Shown here piece by piece: positions 54,563-63,467 of a stretch of 64,000 nucleotides of DNA. Source of the DNA: Pseudomonadota bacterium. GTDB taxonomy: Bacteria > Pseudomonadota > Alphaproteobacteria > UBA8366. Position 1 is the stretch's first letter. Every line of letters begins with the position of its first letter. The notes below the pieces were generated by a model. It saw nothing but the letters and a program-made list of their open reading frames with translations. It made no database searches and was not told where the DNA came from. The position numbers and the translations under genes were made by a program. The DNA lies in assembly GCA_036339585.1 (NCBI GenBank), contig JAYZAS010000005.1, forward strand, positions 62,001 through 126,000. The letters are read 5' to 3'.

Positions 54563-55495
54563 CTATTTTGGTTCTTTCTCAAAAGCGGCATCGATTAGCT
54601 CTTGCGGAACTTCAATCTCCACACCCGCTCTCTCAGATTGCAAAAGCATTGCAGACCGGCTGTCGCGTTCATCCCAGCCGCGGTTTCGTGCTTCGGTCAG
54701 CTCAGCAAGAGTGAGATTAGCTATGCGCATAGGCACGCCTAATTCTTTTCCTAATTCTGTCGCCAACGTTACGTCCTTGTGTGCGAGCTTGAGCGCGAAA
54801 GCAGGAGGGTCATATTTATTGCTTAGGAAGTGGTCGGGGATATTGTCAAATGTACGCCTGCGTCCCGCTGCACCCTGACGGACTGCTAGCCAGAGTGCCA
54901 TTGGATCCAAACCAGCCTTTGTTCCCATGGTGAATACCTCTGCGAAGACGGTCTGCATCATGTATCCCGAGCAGTTATGGACAAGTTTTGCAATAGCACC
55001 AGCGCCTATGGGGCCTACATACATAGCACGGTCGCCAATCGCATCTAAGACAGCCTTCTTTTCGTTGAACAGTGCTTCATCACCACCAACCCAAAGTGAC
55101 ATTTTCCCACTTTGTGCTCCTTTTGGCCCCCCGGAAACAGGGGCATCAAAAACGTGGACACCCTTTTGAGACATTTTGTCGTGAACACGTCGAACAGTGG
55201 TCGGGGAGTTGGTGGTAAGATCAAAATAACAGTCACCCGAAGAGAAACCGTTTATGAGCCCGTTATTGCCTAGAGCCACTAACTCCATTTCGCTGGGTCC
55301 GGGCAAAGATGTAAATACCACCTCACATTGCCGAGCCAACTCTACTGGCGAATCTGCCCAGATAGCGCCTTGAGAAATATGTTTTTCAGCTATTACCTTA
55401 TTAAGATCATGGACGAATACCTCATGCTTTGCTTTTAAAAGATTAAAAGCCATCGGCCCACCCATGGTACCAAGTCCTATGTATCCAACTTTCAT
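54563..55495 (-). CDS. Beta-hydroxyacid dehydrogenase (3-hydroxyisobutyrate dehydrogenase family)
   Basis: 310 residues. The NAD(P) site IGLGTMGGPMAFNLLKA, the substrate segment DAPVSGGPKGAQSGKM and the lysine-containing GAGAIAKLVHNCSGY are canonical. Family members oxidise 3-hydroxyisobutyrate, tartronate semialdehyde precursors, or gamma-hydroxybutyrate; the specific substrate cannot be told. It is divergent from the DHA2 transporter across about 107 bases. Confidence 0.9.
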   Translation of the reverse strand: MKVGYIGLGTMGGPMAFNLLKAKHEVFVHDLNKVIAEKHISQGAIWADSPVELARQCEVVFTSLPGPSEMELVALGNNGLINGFSSGDCYFDLTTNSPTTVRRVHDKMSQKGVHVFDAPVSGGPKGAQSGKMSLWVGGDEALFNEKKAVLDAIGDRAMYVGPIGAGAIAKLVHNCSGYMMQTVFAEVFTMGTKAGLDPMALWLAVRQGAAGRRRTFDNIPDHFLSNKYDPPAFALKLAHKDVTLATELGKELGVPMRIANLTLAELTEARNRGWDERDSRSAMLLQSERAGVEIEVPQELIDAAFEKEPK

Positions 55496-55602
55496 GATAT
55501 GCTCACCTCAAATATGTTAAATCTATCCGATGTTCGTTCATCAAATGAGGTGGTATAACAGGTTACTGGGTCTCGCAAGAGGCCACAGCATCTAAAAGGT
55601 TT

Positions 55603-57147
55603 ATGAGTCAAAATCGTAGTAAACAATCCCCGCCCGTTGAAGGCGAAGAAGAGGTTCTGCCGGCTAAACGGCGGCTGCTTGTTGCGCTCGCCATAATACC
55701 TGCAGGAGCCATGCAAGGCACCGATACGTTTGCTGTTTCTGTCGCGCTTCCAACAATGATGGGGGCAATGTCAGCTACTATAACTGAGATTTCCTGGGTG
55801 CTGACGTCTTACTTAGTAGCTGGAGCAATTTTTACGCCTTTATATGCATGGATGTGTCGAGAGTTCGGCCGACGATTTATGTTCATAATTGTCGTCTGTG
55901 GTTTCATGGGCTGCGCGATAATGGTCTCTCAATCAACAAGCCTTTATGAGGTCATTTTTTATCGCTTCTGCCAAGGTTTCTTCGGGTCAGGTTTGAATCC
56001 GCTTACTTATCAAGTGGTCCTGGCCACATTTCCTAAGAATCAGCAAGGTCCGGCTTTCGGGTGGCTTCAGACAGGAAGAATGAGCGCGGTTGTAATTGGC
56101 CCTATAATAGGGGGCGTATTAACTGAAATGTTCGGTTGGCGAACTGTGTTTCTTATGAATGTTCCACTCGGAATAATAGCTTTAACGCTTCTTTTAACAG
56201 TAGTCCCTAAAGATAAACAATTAGACCCCAAACCATTCGATTTCTTTGGCTTTGTTGTCCTCAGCATTGGGATAGCTTGCTTGCAATTAATGCTTGACCA
56301 GGGGGAAAAAAACGGTTGGTTCTCCTCTACAGTTATTACTGGTTACGCAATTGTAGCTTGTAGTGCGTTTTATATTTTTCTCATACACGCAATAACAGCC
56401 CGCCAACCTTACCTCAATCTAACGCCTCTTAAAAACCGCGAGTTTGTGCTTGGAATTACCATCGATTTTTTTGTGAACATTCTTTTTTTTGGGTACATGG
56501 CTCTTTTACCTGCAGTAATGCAGCGAATAATGGAATTCCCTGTCCTGATGATAGGACTAGTTATGGTGAATCGCGGTGTAGGCACCATGTTGAGCTCGCT
56601 ATGTGCCGGATATTTACTGATGCGGGTTAGCCCAAGGCCACTAATTTTTTTCGGTAGCTTGATAGTCTGTCTGTCAACTTGGATGTTAGCGGGCCTACCT
56701 CCTGACTCAGAGCAGTGGAGGCTGGCAGTTGCAGTCTTCTTGCAGGGATTTGGTATGGGCTTTATAAATACACCTTGCGAAACAGCGGCATTCAAGACGG
56801 TGCCACCCTCGCTTCGTCCTGATGCTACAAGTCTATTTACAACAAATCGAAGAATCGCTGCTGGAGTGGGCATAGCCTTCATTGTGACTCAGCTTGTTGC
56901 AAGTACTCAAGATGCACGGTCAAATTTGACGCAAAATGCAAGCTATTATAATGAAGTATTGAAACACTACGCTCTTCCAGAAAAATGGAGTATGGAAAGC
57001 CTAGAGGGGATTGCTAGTTTTGAGCAAATTATAAATAGGCAAGCCGAATTTATTGGATACCTACACGATTTTCATATACTGACAATTTGCACAATTTGTA
57101 TTTTACCTCTGGCACTTCTTATGCGCGTTGGATCGCAGGATAAATAG
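55603..57147 (+). CDS. DHA2-family MFS multidrug exporter
   Basis: 514 residues and about 14 hydrophobic segments, the size and number of EmrB-type drug/proton antiporters. TDTFAVSVALPTMMGAMSAT is the family's D1-type motif and GVLTEMFGWRTVFLMNVPLG is the motif C region. AAAGGT precedes the ATG. No EmrA-like partner is beside it, so outward transport across both membranes is not supported here. It lies ahead of the glycan locus but has no evident link to it. Confidence 0.9.
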   Translation: MSQNRSKQSPPVEGEEEVLPAKRRLLVALAIIPAGAMQGTDTFAVSVALPTMMGAMSATITEISWVLTSYLVAGAIFTPLYAWMCREFGRRFMFIIVVCGFMGCAIMVSQSTSLYEVIFYRFCQGFFGSGLNPLTYQVVLATFPKNQQGPAFGWLQTGRMSAVVIGPIIGGVLTEMFGWRTVFLMNVPLGIIALTLLLTVVPKDKQLDPKPFDFFGFVVLSIGIACLQLMLDQGEKNGWFSSTVITGYAIVACSAFYIFLIHAITARQPYLNLTPLKNREFVLGITIDFFVNILFFGYMALLPAVMQRIMEFPVLMIGLVMVNRGVGTMLSSLCAGYLLMRVSPRPLIFFGSLIVCLSTWMLAGLPPDSEQWRLAVAVFLQGFGMGFINTPCETAAFKTVPPSLRPDATSLFTTNRRIAAGVGIAFIVTQLVASTQDARSNLTQNASYYNEVLKHYALPEKWSMESLEGIASFEQIINRQAEFIGYLHDFHILTICTICILPLALLMRVGSQDK

Positions 57148-57378
57148 TGAACTAAACCTTTGGCTAAAGATCCTCTTATAAAAAAAGCATAGGTGCAAAA
57201 TATCCGCAGAACAATTGGGATGAAAAATATTTTCAGGGTCATTGCAACTTCCAATCTTGGACAAAGGCCAACAAAGAGGGTATTTACTCCCTTCGGCAGG
57301 TCTCAGTAGGCCAGTCGACCTTGCTCTGTGGAAATGTTTTATGTGTGTTTCACCCTTTGGGATTCTTAAAGTTAATCC

Positions 57379-58803
57379 ATGACAACATTATTCCCAGTTA
57401 TATTATCTGGCGGGTCAGGCACAAGACTTTGGCCTTTATCCAGATCGTTACATCCAAAACAGTTTCTTCCGTTGGCAGGCAGAATGACCATGCTGCAGCA
57501 AGCGGTGCAGCGTCTGGGCAGAATTAACGGTTCCACGCAGCCCCTTGTTATAGGAAATAATGACCATCGGTTTATAATGGCAGAGCAACTGCGCGAGATT
57601 GGTGTGACACCATCGGCTTTATTACTAGAGCCGGTTGGCCGAAATACTGCGCCGGCTGCCGCTTTAGCCGCGCTCTTTGCCACTAAGCATAACGCAGAAG
57701 CAGTGACTCTATTAATACCCTCAGATTTATTTATTGCGGACGAACCAGCTTTTTATTCTGGCCTAGAGCATGCAGCTGAGATAGCCAAAGCGGGTAGGCT
57801 AGTGACTTTCGGTATTAATCCTGATCGTCCCGAAACTGGATTTGGTTATATCCGCAAGGGTAGTCCGCTCTGCATTACAAACCATGCTTTCGAAGTGCAA
57901 TCTTACGTTGAAAAACCCGACGAAAAGACTGCAACTGATTATGTGCAATCAGGAGCATATCTCTGGAATAGCGGCATGTTTGTATTCCGTGCCGATATCA
58001 TGCTGCAAGAAATCGAAAAATTCCAACCCAAAATGTTTAACCTTTGCAAAGAAGCATTTTCAAATCTATCTGTTGATATGGATTTCTTAAGGCTTGACGA
58101 AAATATTTTCAGCAGAATTGAGCCAGATTCAATCGATTTCGCAGTAATGGAAAAAACAAAACTCGCCGCTGTCGTGCCCCTAGATTGCGGTTGGTCTGAT
58201 CTTGGATCATGGTTTTCTCTTTGGCAACAGAGTGCTTCTGATTCCGATGACAATGTTATTTGCGGTGATGTTGTAGCTAAATCGGTGAACGGATCTTACC
58301 TCCATAGTGAGAATGGGCCGTTAATCGCTGCGATGGGCTTATCAGATATGGTGGTTGTGGCGACTCGCGATGCGGTACTCGTGGCGCCAAAAGATCAAGC
58401 CTCTGAGGTCCGTAGCCTCGTAGATCATCTAAGAAGAGATGGCCGGAATGAAGTAACTATGCCTAGCCAAGTTTACAGGCCATGGGGTAGTTACCAGGAT
58501 ATTGATGCAGGTCCGAGGTTCAGAGTAAAGCGGATTATTGTGCGCCCTGGGGGGCAGCTCTCCCTGCAACGTCATAAGTTTCGAGCCGAGCATTGGGTTG
58601 TTGTTAGAGGTGAAGCGGAAGTTACGCGAGGTAATAATTCGATGACATTGGGGCCTGACCAGTCGGTTTACATTCCAATTGGTGAGGTGCACAGGCTGGA
58701 AAATAAAAGTGATCAGGCATTGCATCTTATTGAAGTGCAGACCGGGGAGTATGTCGGTGAGGATGATATTGAGCGGTTAGAAGATATTTACGGCCGAAGC
58801 TGA
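57379..58803 (+). CDS. manC: Mannose-1-phosphate guanylyltransferase / mannose-6-phosphate isomerase (bifunctional)
   Basis: 474 residues, normal for type II ManC/AlgA. The N-terminal nucleotidyltransferase starts LSGGSGTRLWPLSR, followed by EPVGRNTAPAAALAAL, FGYIRKG and the ExxP-type VEKP segment. The C-terminal cupin isomerase begins near RPWGSYQDI and has PGGQLSLQRHKFRAEHWVVV. It makes GDP-mannose from fructose-6-phosphate via mannose-6-phosphate and mannose-1-phosphate together with a phosphomannomutase, absent from the window. It leads the glycan cluster. Confidence 0.95.
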   Translation: MTTLFPVILSGGSGTRLWPLSRSLHPKQFLPLAGRMTMLQQAVQRLGRINGSTQPLVIGNNDHRFIMAEQLREIGVTPSALLLEPVGRNTAPAAALAALFATKHNAEAVTLLIPSDLFIADEPAFYSGLEHAAEIAKAGRLVTFGINPDRPETGFGYIRKGSPLCITNHAFEVQSYVEKPDEKTATDYVQSGAYLWNSGMFVFRADIMLQEIEKFQPKMFNLCKEAFSNLSVDMDFLRLDENIFSRIEPDSIDFAVMEKTKLAAVVPLDCGWSDLGSWFSLWQQSASDSDDNVICGDVVAKSVNGSYLHSENGPLIAAMGLSDMVVVATRDAVLVAPKDQASEVRSLVDHLRRDGRNEVTMPSQVYRPWGSYQDIDAGPRFRVKRIIVRPGGQLSLQRHKFRAEHWVVVRGEAEVTRGNNSMTLGPDQSVYIPIGEVHRLENKSDQALHLIEVQTGEYVGEDDIERLEDIYGRS

Positions 58804-58809
58804 ATAATT

Positions 58810-59877
58810 ATGGTTCATATTCCCCATATAGTTGCGGATATCTCAGCAAACGGGTTTGGGCATCTTGCGCAAATGGCTCCAATACTTGATTGTTTGGCAG
58901 GTGATCGTGAGGTTCGAATAACGCTTAGAACAGAGGTTGATCCTGAAATTTGTCATCAATTTTTGGAAATTCCATTTGAGTTTGGTCCGGCACCGAAAGA
59001 CCCCAACATGCGCATGAGAGGTCCGTTAGATGTTGATTCTGACGGGTTGCTTGCGGATTACAGAGAACTATTTAACGAATGGGATGAGGTTGTGTCGAGA
59101 GATGCGCAAATCCTCAAGGAATTACGCGCAGATATTGTTTTAACGAATATTGCTGTTGTGAGTGTAGCTTCTGCAAACGCTGCAAATTTACCAGTGGCAG
59201 CCATCTGTTCGCTGAATTGGGCCGATGTATTTGCTACATATTGTGGGACTAGCGGTGTTGCAGGACGCATATACAGGCAGTTGATACAAACCTATGACAA
59301 AGCGACAAGGTTCATACAGCTTTCTCCCCATATGGAAATGGACTGGCTCTCACATTACTGTTCGGTAGGGCCTGTCGCGCGTCGGGGGCAGGATATTCGT
59401 GATGAATTGGAGAGGCTAAAACCATCTCCTCATTATGTGATAGCTTCCATGGGAGGCATACCAGGCATGCATGACATCATTCCCCTGCCCAAACTTGATG
59501 ATGTTGTTTGGATTGTGCCTCCGGACTGGAATGATTTAAGAACAGATTGGCTGTCTCGAGGCAAAATTAATATTCCGTTTATTGATTTAATGAGGTCAGC
59601 TGATCTACTTGTAACTAAGGCAGGATACGGAAGTGTCACGGAATGTGCCGTAAACTCGACTCGTATGATATACACTGAGCGTTCAGACTGGTGCGAGAAT
59701 ACTGTTCTAGAAAGGTGGATAAGGGATAATTGCACTGCGTACAAAATTGACCGCAATACTATGCAATTGGGTAATTATGGGGAAAAGCTCAAATGGCTTC
59801 TTAAGGAACCTGTGAGATCTCCCCCAACTTCTAAAGGTGCAGCACAGGCAGCGGCAATACTATCAAATTTATTTTAA
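58810..59877 (+). CDS. GT-B fold glycosyltransferase-like protein
   Basis: 355 residues, six bases after manC. The N-terminal GFGHLAQMAPILDCL looks like the substrate-binding start of the MurG/UGT-type GT-B fold, and the C-terminal half has the donor-binding region DLLVTKAGYGSVTECAVNSTRMIY and WCENTVLERWIRD. No firm donor or acceptor is apparent. Coupling to manC suggests a GDP-mannose-derived sugar, by inference. There is no signal or membrane anchor, so it acts in the cytoplasm. Confidence 0.75.
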   Translation: MVHIPHIVADISANGFGHLAQMAPILDCLAGDREVRITLRTEVDPEICHQFLEIPFEFGPAPKDPNMRMRGPLDVDSDGLLADYRELFNEWDEVVSRDAQILKELRADIVLTNIAVVSVASANAANLPVAAICSLNWADVFATYCGTSGVAGRIYRQLIQTYDKATRFIQLSPHMEMDWLSHYCSVGPVARRGQDIRDELERLKPSPHYVIASMGGIPGMHDIIPLPKLDDVVWIVPPDWNDLRTDWLSRGKINIPFIDLMRSADLLVTKAGYGSVTECAVNSTRMIYTERSDWCENTVLERWIRDNCTAYKIDRNTMQLGNYGEKLKWLLKEPVRSPPTSKGAAQAAAILSNLF

Positions 59878-59975
59878 ATAATTTCCAAAGTCATCATCAC
59901 CCTATCGAGATAGTGAAGAATAATATTTCGAGGGGGCATGAAAGATAATTATCTGAAGGGAAATATTCTTTGTCT

Positions 59976-61220
59976 TTAATCCGCAGGATACACTTCCACG
60001 TTGGGAAGTGGGAATATTAATTTTCCTCCATTATTTATAAAAGTCTGCTCCCGCTCTACAAACTCATTTCGAAAATGCCACGGGAGAACTAAATAATAAT
60101 CGGGCTTTTGCGCTCGCGAGGCTTCTTCAGAGATGATTGGAATGTTTGTGCCCGGTGTTCGGTGACCAAACTTCCATTCATTACGTTCTGATGCAGCATC
60201 GATTAACTTCCGGTCTATACCGAAAAGTTGAAGAAGCACATTGCCCTTAGTAGATGCACCGTAGACATGCACTGTTTTGCCAGCGGCTTTTACATTTTTA
60301 AGAACCTTCAAAAGCTTTTCCCCAACTTCATTTACACGCGTGTAGAATGCGTTAAATGTCTCGGTGCAATCTAGCTTAGCCTCTGCCTCGAGTTTTGCAA
60401 TTTTCGCAAGAGCTATTTCATTAGTAGAATACCGACTTTTTGCATGACAAATAAAAGCTCTTATTGAGCCGCCATTCATCGAATTGGTCTCAGCATCGAA
60501 TACCCTTAATCCTGCATTTTCAGCAGCAAACTCGATTTGTTTAAGGCAGTAGTAACCAAGGTGTTCATGGCAGATACTATCAAAAGAAAGATCAGCAACT
60601 AGAAGGGGTAGGTATGATTGTTCCATTACCCAAACACCATTAGTTTCGAGCACTGATGCAATATCAGCCGTAAACCTAACGGGGTCTGGAACATCGTAAA
60701 AGACAGCAATTGAACTAATTGCTTTTGCTTTTTTCGTTGGACTGATCGATTCAAAAACTCTTTGCGAAAAAAAATCTGACGAAAGATACGACCCGTTTGG
60801 GTAATAGGATCTGTATTGTGTGATGGTTGGGTCGATACCAACCAAATTCAATTTTTTTTCGGTATAGCTGCGCAGTAGCGTTCCATCATTGCTCGCTATA
60901 TCAAGCACAGTGTCGTTAGGCCTAATTTTCACGTGGGACTCAAGCTGTTGTGCAATGCCAGCCAAGTGGTCTCGCATTGTTTGGTTAACGCCTGATCTGT
61001 AGCCATAGCCTCGCCGATATAAATCATCCGGATCGTAGTCATGAGTAAGCTGTGTGAGTTTACAGCTCTGGCATTGAGCAAGGGTTAGTGGCACCAATTC
61101 GGCATCTGGCTCATCTGGGCCCGGAAACCGAGTGGAGAGTGCCTGGATACCAAAATCAAATACGGTTTCAAGTCTTTTTGAACCACAAAGACGACAGCAT
61201 GTGATTTTAGTTATTTTCAT
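59976..61220 (-). CDS. Sugar C-methyltransferase-like SAM enzyme
   Basis: 414 residues in three parts. The N-terminal domain has CRLCGSKRLETVFDF and CQSCKLTQL, a Cys-x2-Cys pair of a zinc-binding domain; the middle has SAM motif I DTVLDIASNDGTLL; and the C-terminal has GASTKGNVLLQLF and RTPGTNIPIISEE. This is the layout of C-methyltransferases acting on nucleotide-linked keto-sugars (e.g. C3-methyltransferases). The start overlaps the end of the upstream SDR gene by 14 bases. Probably makes a branched methyl sugar for the surface glycan. Confidence 0.87.
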   Translation of the reverse strand: MKITKITCCRLCGSKRLETVFDFGIQALSTRFPGPDEPDAELVPLTLAQCQSCKLTQLTHDYDPDDLYRRGYGYRSGVNQTMRDHLAGIAQQLESHVKIRPNDTVLDIASNDGTLLRSYTEKKLNLVGIDPTITQYRSYYPNGSYLSSDFFSQRVFESISPTKKAKAISSIAVFYDVPDPVRFTADIASVLETNGVWVMEQSYLPLLVADLSFDSICHEHLGYYCLKQIEFAAENAGLRVFDAETNSMNGGSIRAFICHAKSRYSTNEIALAKIAKLEAEAKLDCTETFNAFYTRVNEVGEKLLKVLKNVKAAGKTVHVYGASTKGNVLLQLFGIDRKLIDAASERNEWKFGHRTPGTNIPIISEEASRAQKPDYYLVLPWHFRNEFVEREQTFINNGGKLIFPLPNVEVYPAD

Positions 61221-61926
61221 CTTGGCTCTCTCTTACCTTCAACATATTGACAAAATTTATGGCCCCTTTTGCTAACGGCGCGTCAATTATTGGCGCGCTC
61301 AAAACTTGATTATCAATCTCCCCTTGGAATTCGGATTTTGAGTTTATGGCATCTGCAACTTCGCCAACCGTAATGGCTTCATTTGCTCCGAGGTCCATCA
61401 CCCCAGTGCGATCTAGATTGCATCCAATCCATTCTCCTATCCACCCAATCGGGGCAAAACAATAGCGGCTATCACGTGCAACAAAAACTGTCTTGTTTTG
61501 TAGAATATCAATTAGAACTCCTTTATCGAGACCATCGCCATACATTGGCCCCAACCGTAATATAAGGTTGTCGCCATACTCAACCAGCTTTTCTGCAGAT
61601 GCCTTATTTCGTCCATATACAGTGTTAAGTTGGCTACGTGCTGAAATTGAGCTGATTTGAATCATCTTTCCCCAATTCCAATCATTAACCAATTTGAAAG
61701 TTTTTTCTGTCGTTTCAGAAAAGTCTCTTTCTGGCTCCTGCTGGGCCCAGAAGCGTTTGGAGGGCATCGCTGCATTGATGAGGATGTCGTAGTAGCCATC
61801 CATACGCGCTACTTCGTAATTTGATCGGGTTACTGCAATGAGATCAAAATTGTGATTTGCAATCAAGGCTCTGGCTATAGAACTGCCTACGAAACCATTT
61901 GCTCCAATGAGGGCTATACGACGCAT
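61207..61926 (-). CDS. Short NAD-dependent epimerase/dehydratase-like SDR
   Basis: 239 residues, shorter than the usual 300 or more of extended SDRs. The nucleotide motif is IALIGANGFVGSSIARAL and the catalytic Y-x3-K is VYGRNKASAEKL with an upstream serine pair QISSISARS. The LRLGPMYGDG segment is typical. It is likely a reductase or epimerase for a nucleotide sugar, placed between the cupin and methyltransferase genes in one minus-strand set. Confidence 0.83.
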   Translation of the reverse strand: MRRIALIGANGFVGSSIARALIANHNFDLIAVTRSNYEVARMDGYYDILINAAMPSKRFWAQQEPERDFSETTEKTFKLVNDWNWGKMIQISSISARSQLNTVYGRNKASAEKLVEYGDNLILRLGPMYGDGLDKGVLIDILQNKTVFVARDSRYCFAPIGWIGEWIGCNLDRTGVMDLGANEAITVGEVADAINSKSEFQGEIDNQVLSAPIIDAPLAKGAINFVNMLKVRESQDENN

Positions 61927-61935
61927 TGATAAAAC

Positions 61936-62361
61936 TTAGTTGTCTACGCGTATTATGGGTGGATCTGAATGGTCCCAACGATGAGTGAGCATTGCAATTA
62001 ATGTCATGTCCGTAATTGCGTAGACTGTATGGTAGACATTGGTTTCTGTTCTTGTGCAAACTCCTTTGCTTAAATGAATAAATTCCTCGCATTCAGGATC
62101 TTCGGGGTCCTCACGAGTGACTAATACTCCGGAACCATCTGCGACTAATAAATACTCTATAAAATGTGGATGATAATGAAAACCACGAGTTTTGCCTGGC
62201 CTAAAATATAGCATATTAAATTCAACAATTGGTTCGGGGGGCACCCATGTGAAGATGCCACCGCGACCATCCCGTACCGTGTCCAGATTACAGGTTGGTC
62301 GAAGAATTTCTACCTTGCCATACGACCTATCGAAGTCTTTATTGGGCTTTACCTTTGCCAT
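61936..62361 (-). CDS. Cupin-type sugar isomerase/epimerase-like protein
   Basis: 141 residues with a single cupin domain: RGGIFTWVPPEPIVEF, KTRGFHYHPHFIEYLLV, and a later VYHTVYAIT. HxH within HYHPHFIEY with a glutamate are metal-binding-type residues, and the shape resembles WxcM/FdtA or RmlC-type sugar-nucleotide isomerases. The exact reaction cannot be told. It is followed closely by the SDR and the C-methyltransferase, so the three may build one sugar. Confidence 0.78.
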   Translation of the reverse strand: MAKVKPNKDFDRSYGKVEILRPTCNLDTVRDGRGGIFTWVPPEPIVEFNMLYFRPGKTRGFHYHPHFIEYLLVADGSGVLVTREDPEDPECEEFIHLSKGVCTRTETNVYHTVYAITDMTLIAMLTHRWDHSDPPIIRVDN

Positions 62362-62492
62362 TCTTTATCCATCTAACTCCTTCAAACAAATCACACAAGA
62401 TCGGATAATAGGCTATCGTGTAGGTCTGGCAACTACTTCTGCACGCTTTCGGTATTGCGTGACCACGAGGTATTAGTTAGTAAGGCCCAATA

Positions 62493-63467
62493 ATGCTAGC
62501 CATGCAAAAAAATCAGGCAATCAGGGCCATTATAGTAGGTAGCGCGGGCCAAGACGGCTTCTATCTTGAACGCTCGCTGCTGGCCGATGGTATTGAGACT
62601 GTCGGTATCACTCGATCAGGTGTTTTGCTGCCGTGGGAAACAACGATACAGCCATTCTCTCTGCTTGACCCCAATTCCGTGTCGTCGCTTGTTAAAGAAG
62701 TCAAGCCTCAACAAATTTATTATCTCCCGGCATATCATCAGTCGTCTGAAAGTAAGCTAGAAAACACAAATGTATCGTTAAAACATAGTATAGATATTCA
62801 TGTTTTGGGTCTGACTAACTTTCTAGATGCGATGCGAAGTTGGAATCCGAAGGCGCGCTTATTTTATGCTGCATCCTCACACGTATTTGGAGACCCTATT
62901 ATTGTTCCGCAAACCGAAGAAACCCCGTTCCGGCCCATAAATGTCTACGGAATAACAAAAGCGGCAGGCATTGAGTTGTGCCGTCTTTACAGAAAACAAC
63001 ATGGTCTTCATTGCTCCAATGGCATCCTCTATAATCATGAATCTCCAAGACGGTCGCCTGATTTCGTTGGCCGGAAAATAATCAAATCAGCAGTAGCAAT
63101 CAAAAAAGGCAACCTTGATAAATTAAAGCTTGGCGACCTTAGTGCAAGAGTGGACTGGGGGGCAGCAGAAGATACCGTGGAAGCAATGCGAGCCATCCTT
63201 AACCTGGAGGCAGCTGATGATTTTATTGTGGCCAGTGGGGAAACACACTCGATCGGTGAATTTGTTGAAATTGTTTTTAATGATCTGAGATTGGATGCCA
63301 ACAAATATGTCGAAGTGGAGCCCAAGCTTATTGACGTAGGCAGTCGAAAACGAACATTAGTCGGGTCGCCAGCTAAGCTCAAAAAAGCTACTGGATGGGT
63401 GCCCCAAAAATCCTTTGAGCAAATCATTCTAGATATGATTGCTGCTGAACTCGCTGGGGAGATTTGA
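62493..63467 (+). CDS. GDP-mannose 4,6-dehydratase-like SDR with altered active site
   Basis: 324 residues; an ATG three codons in (62502) is an alternative start. The NAD(P) motif is VGSAGQDGFYLERSLL, with GQDG as in Gmd, and NHESPRR matches Gmd's substrate-binding NHESPRRG. The catalytic Y152-x3-K156 is present (VYGITK), but where 4,6-dehydratases have S/T-x-E (SSE/STSE) this protein has S129-H130 (SSHVFG), replacing the general-base glutamate. It may therefore reduce or epimerise a keto-sugar instead of dehydrating. The next gene starts within its stop (TGATG). Confidence 0.8.
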   Translation: MLAMQKNQAIRAIIVGSAGQDGFYLERSLLADGIETVGITRSGVLLPWETTIQPFSLLDPNSVSSLVKEVKPQQIYYLPAYHQSSESKLENTNVSLKHSIDIHVLGLTNFLDAMRSWNPKARLFYAASSHVFGDPIIVPQTEETPFRPINVYGITKAAGIELCRLYRKQHGLHCSNGILYNHESPRRSPDFVGRKIIKSAVAIKKGNLDKLKLGDLSARVDWGAAEDTVEAMRAILNLEAADDFIVASGETHSIGEFVEIVFNDLRLDANKYVEVEPKLIDVGSRKRTLVGSPAKLKKATGWVPQKSFEQIILDMIAAELAGEI

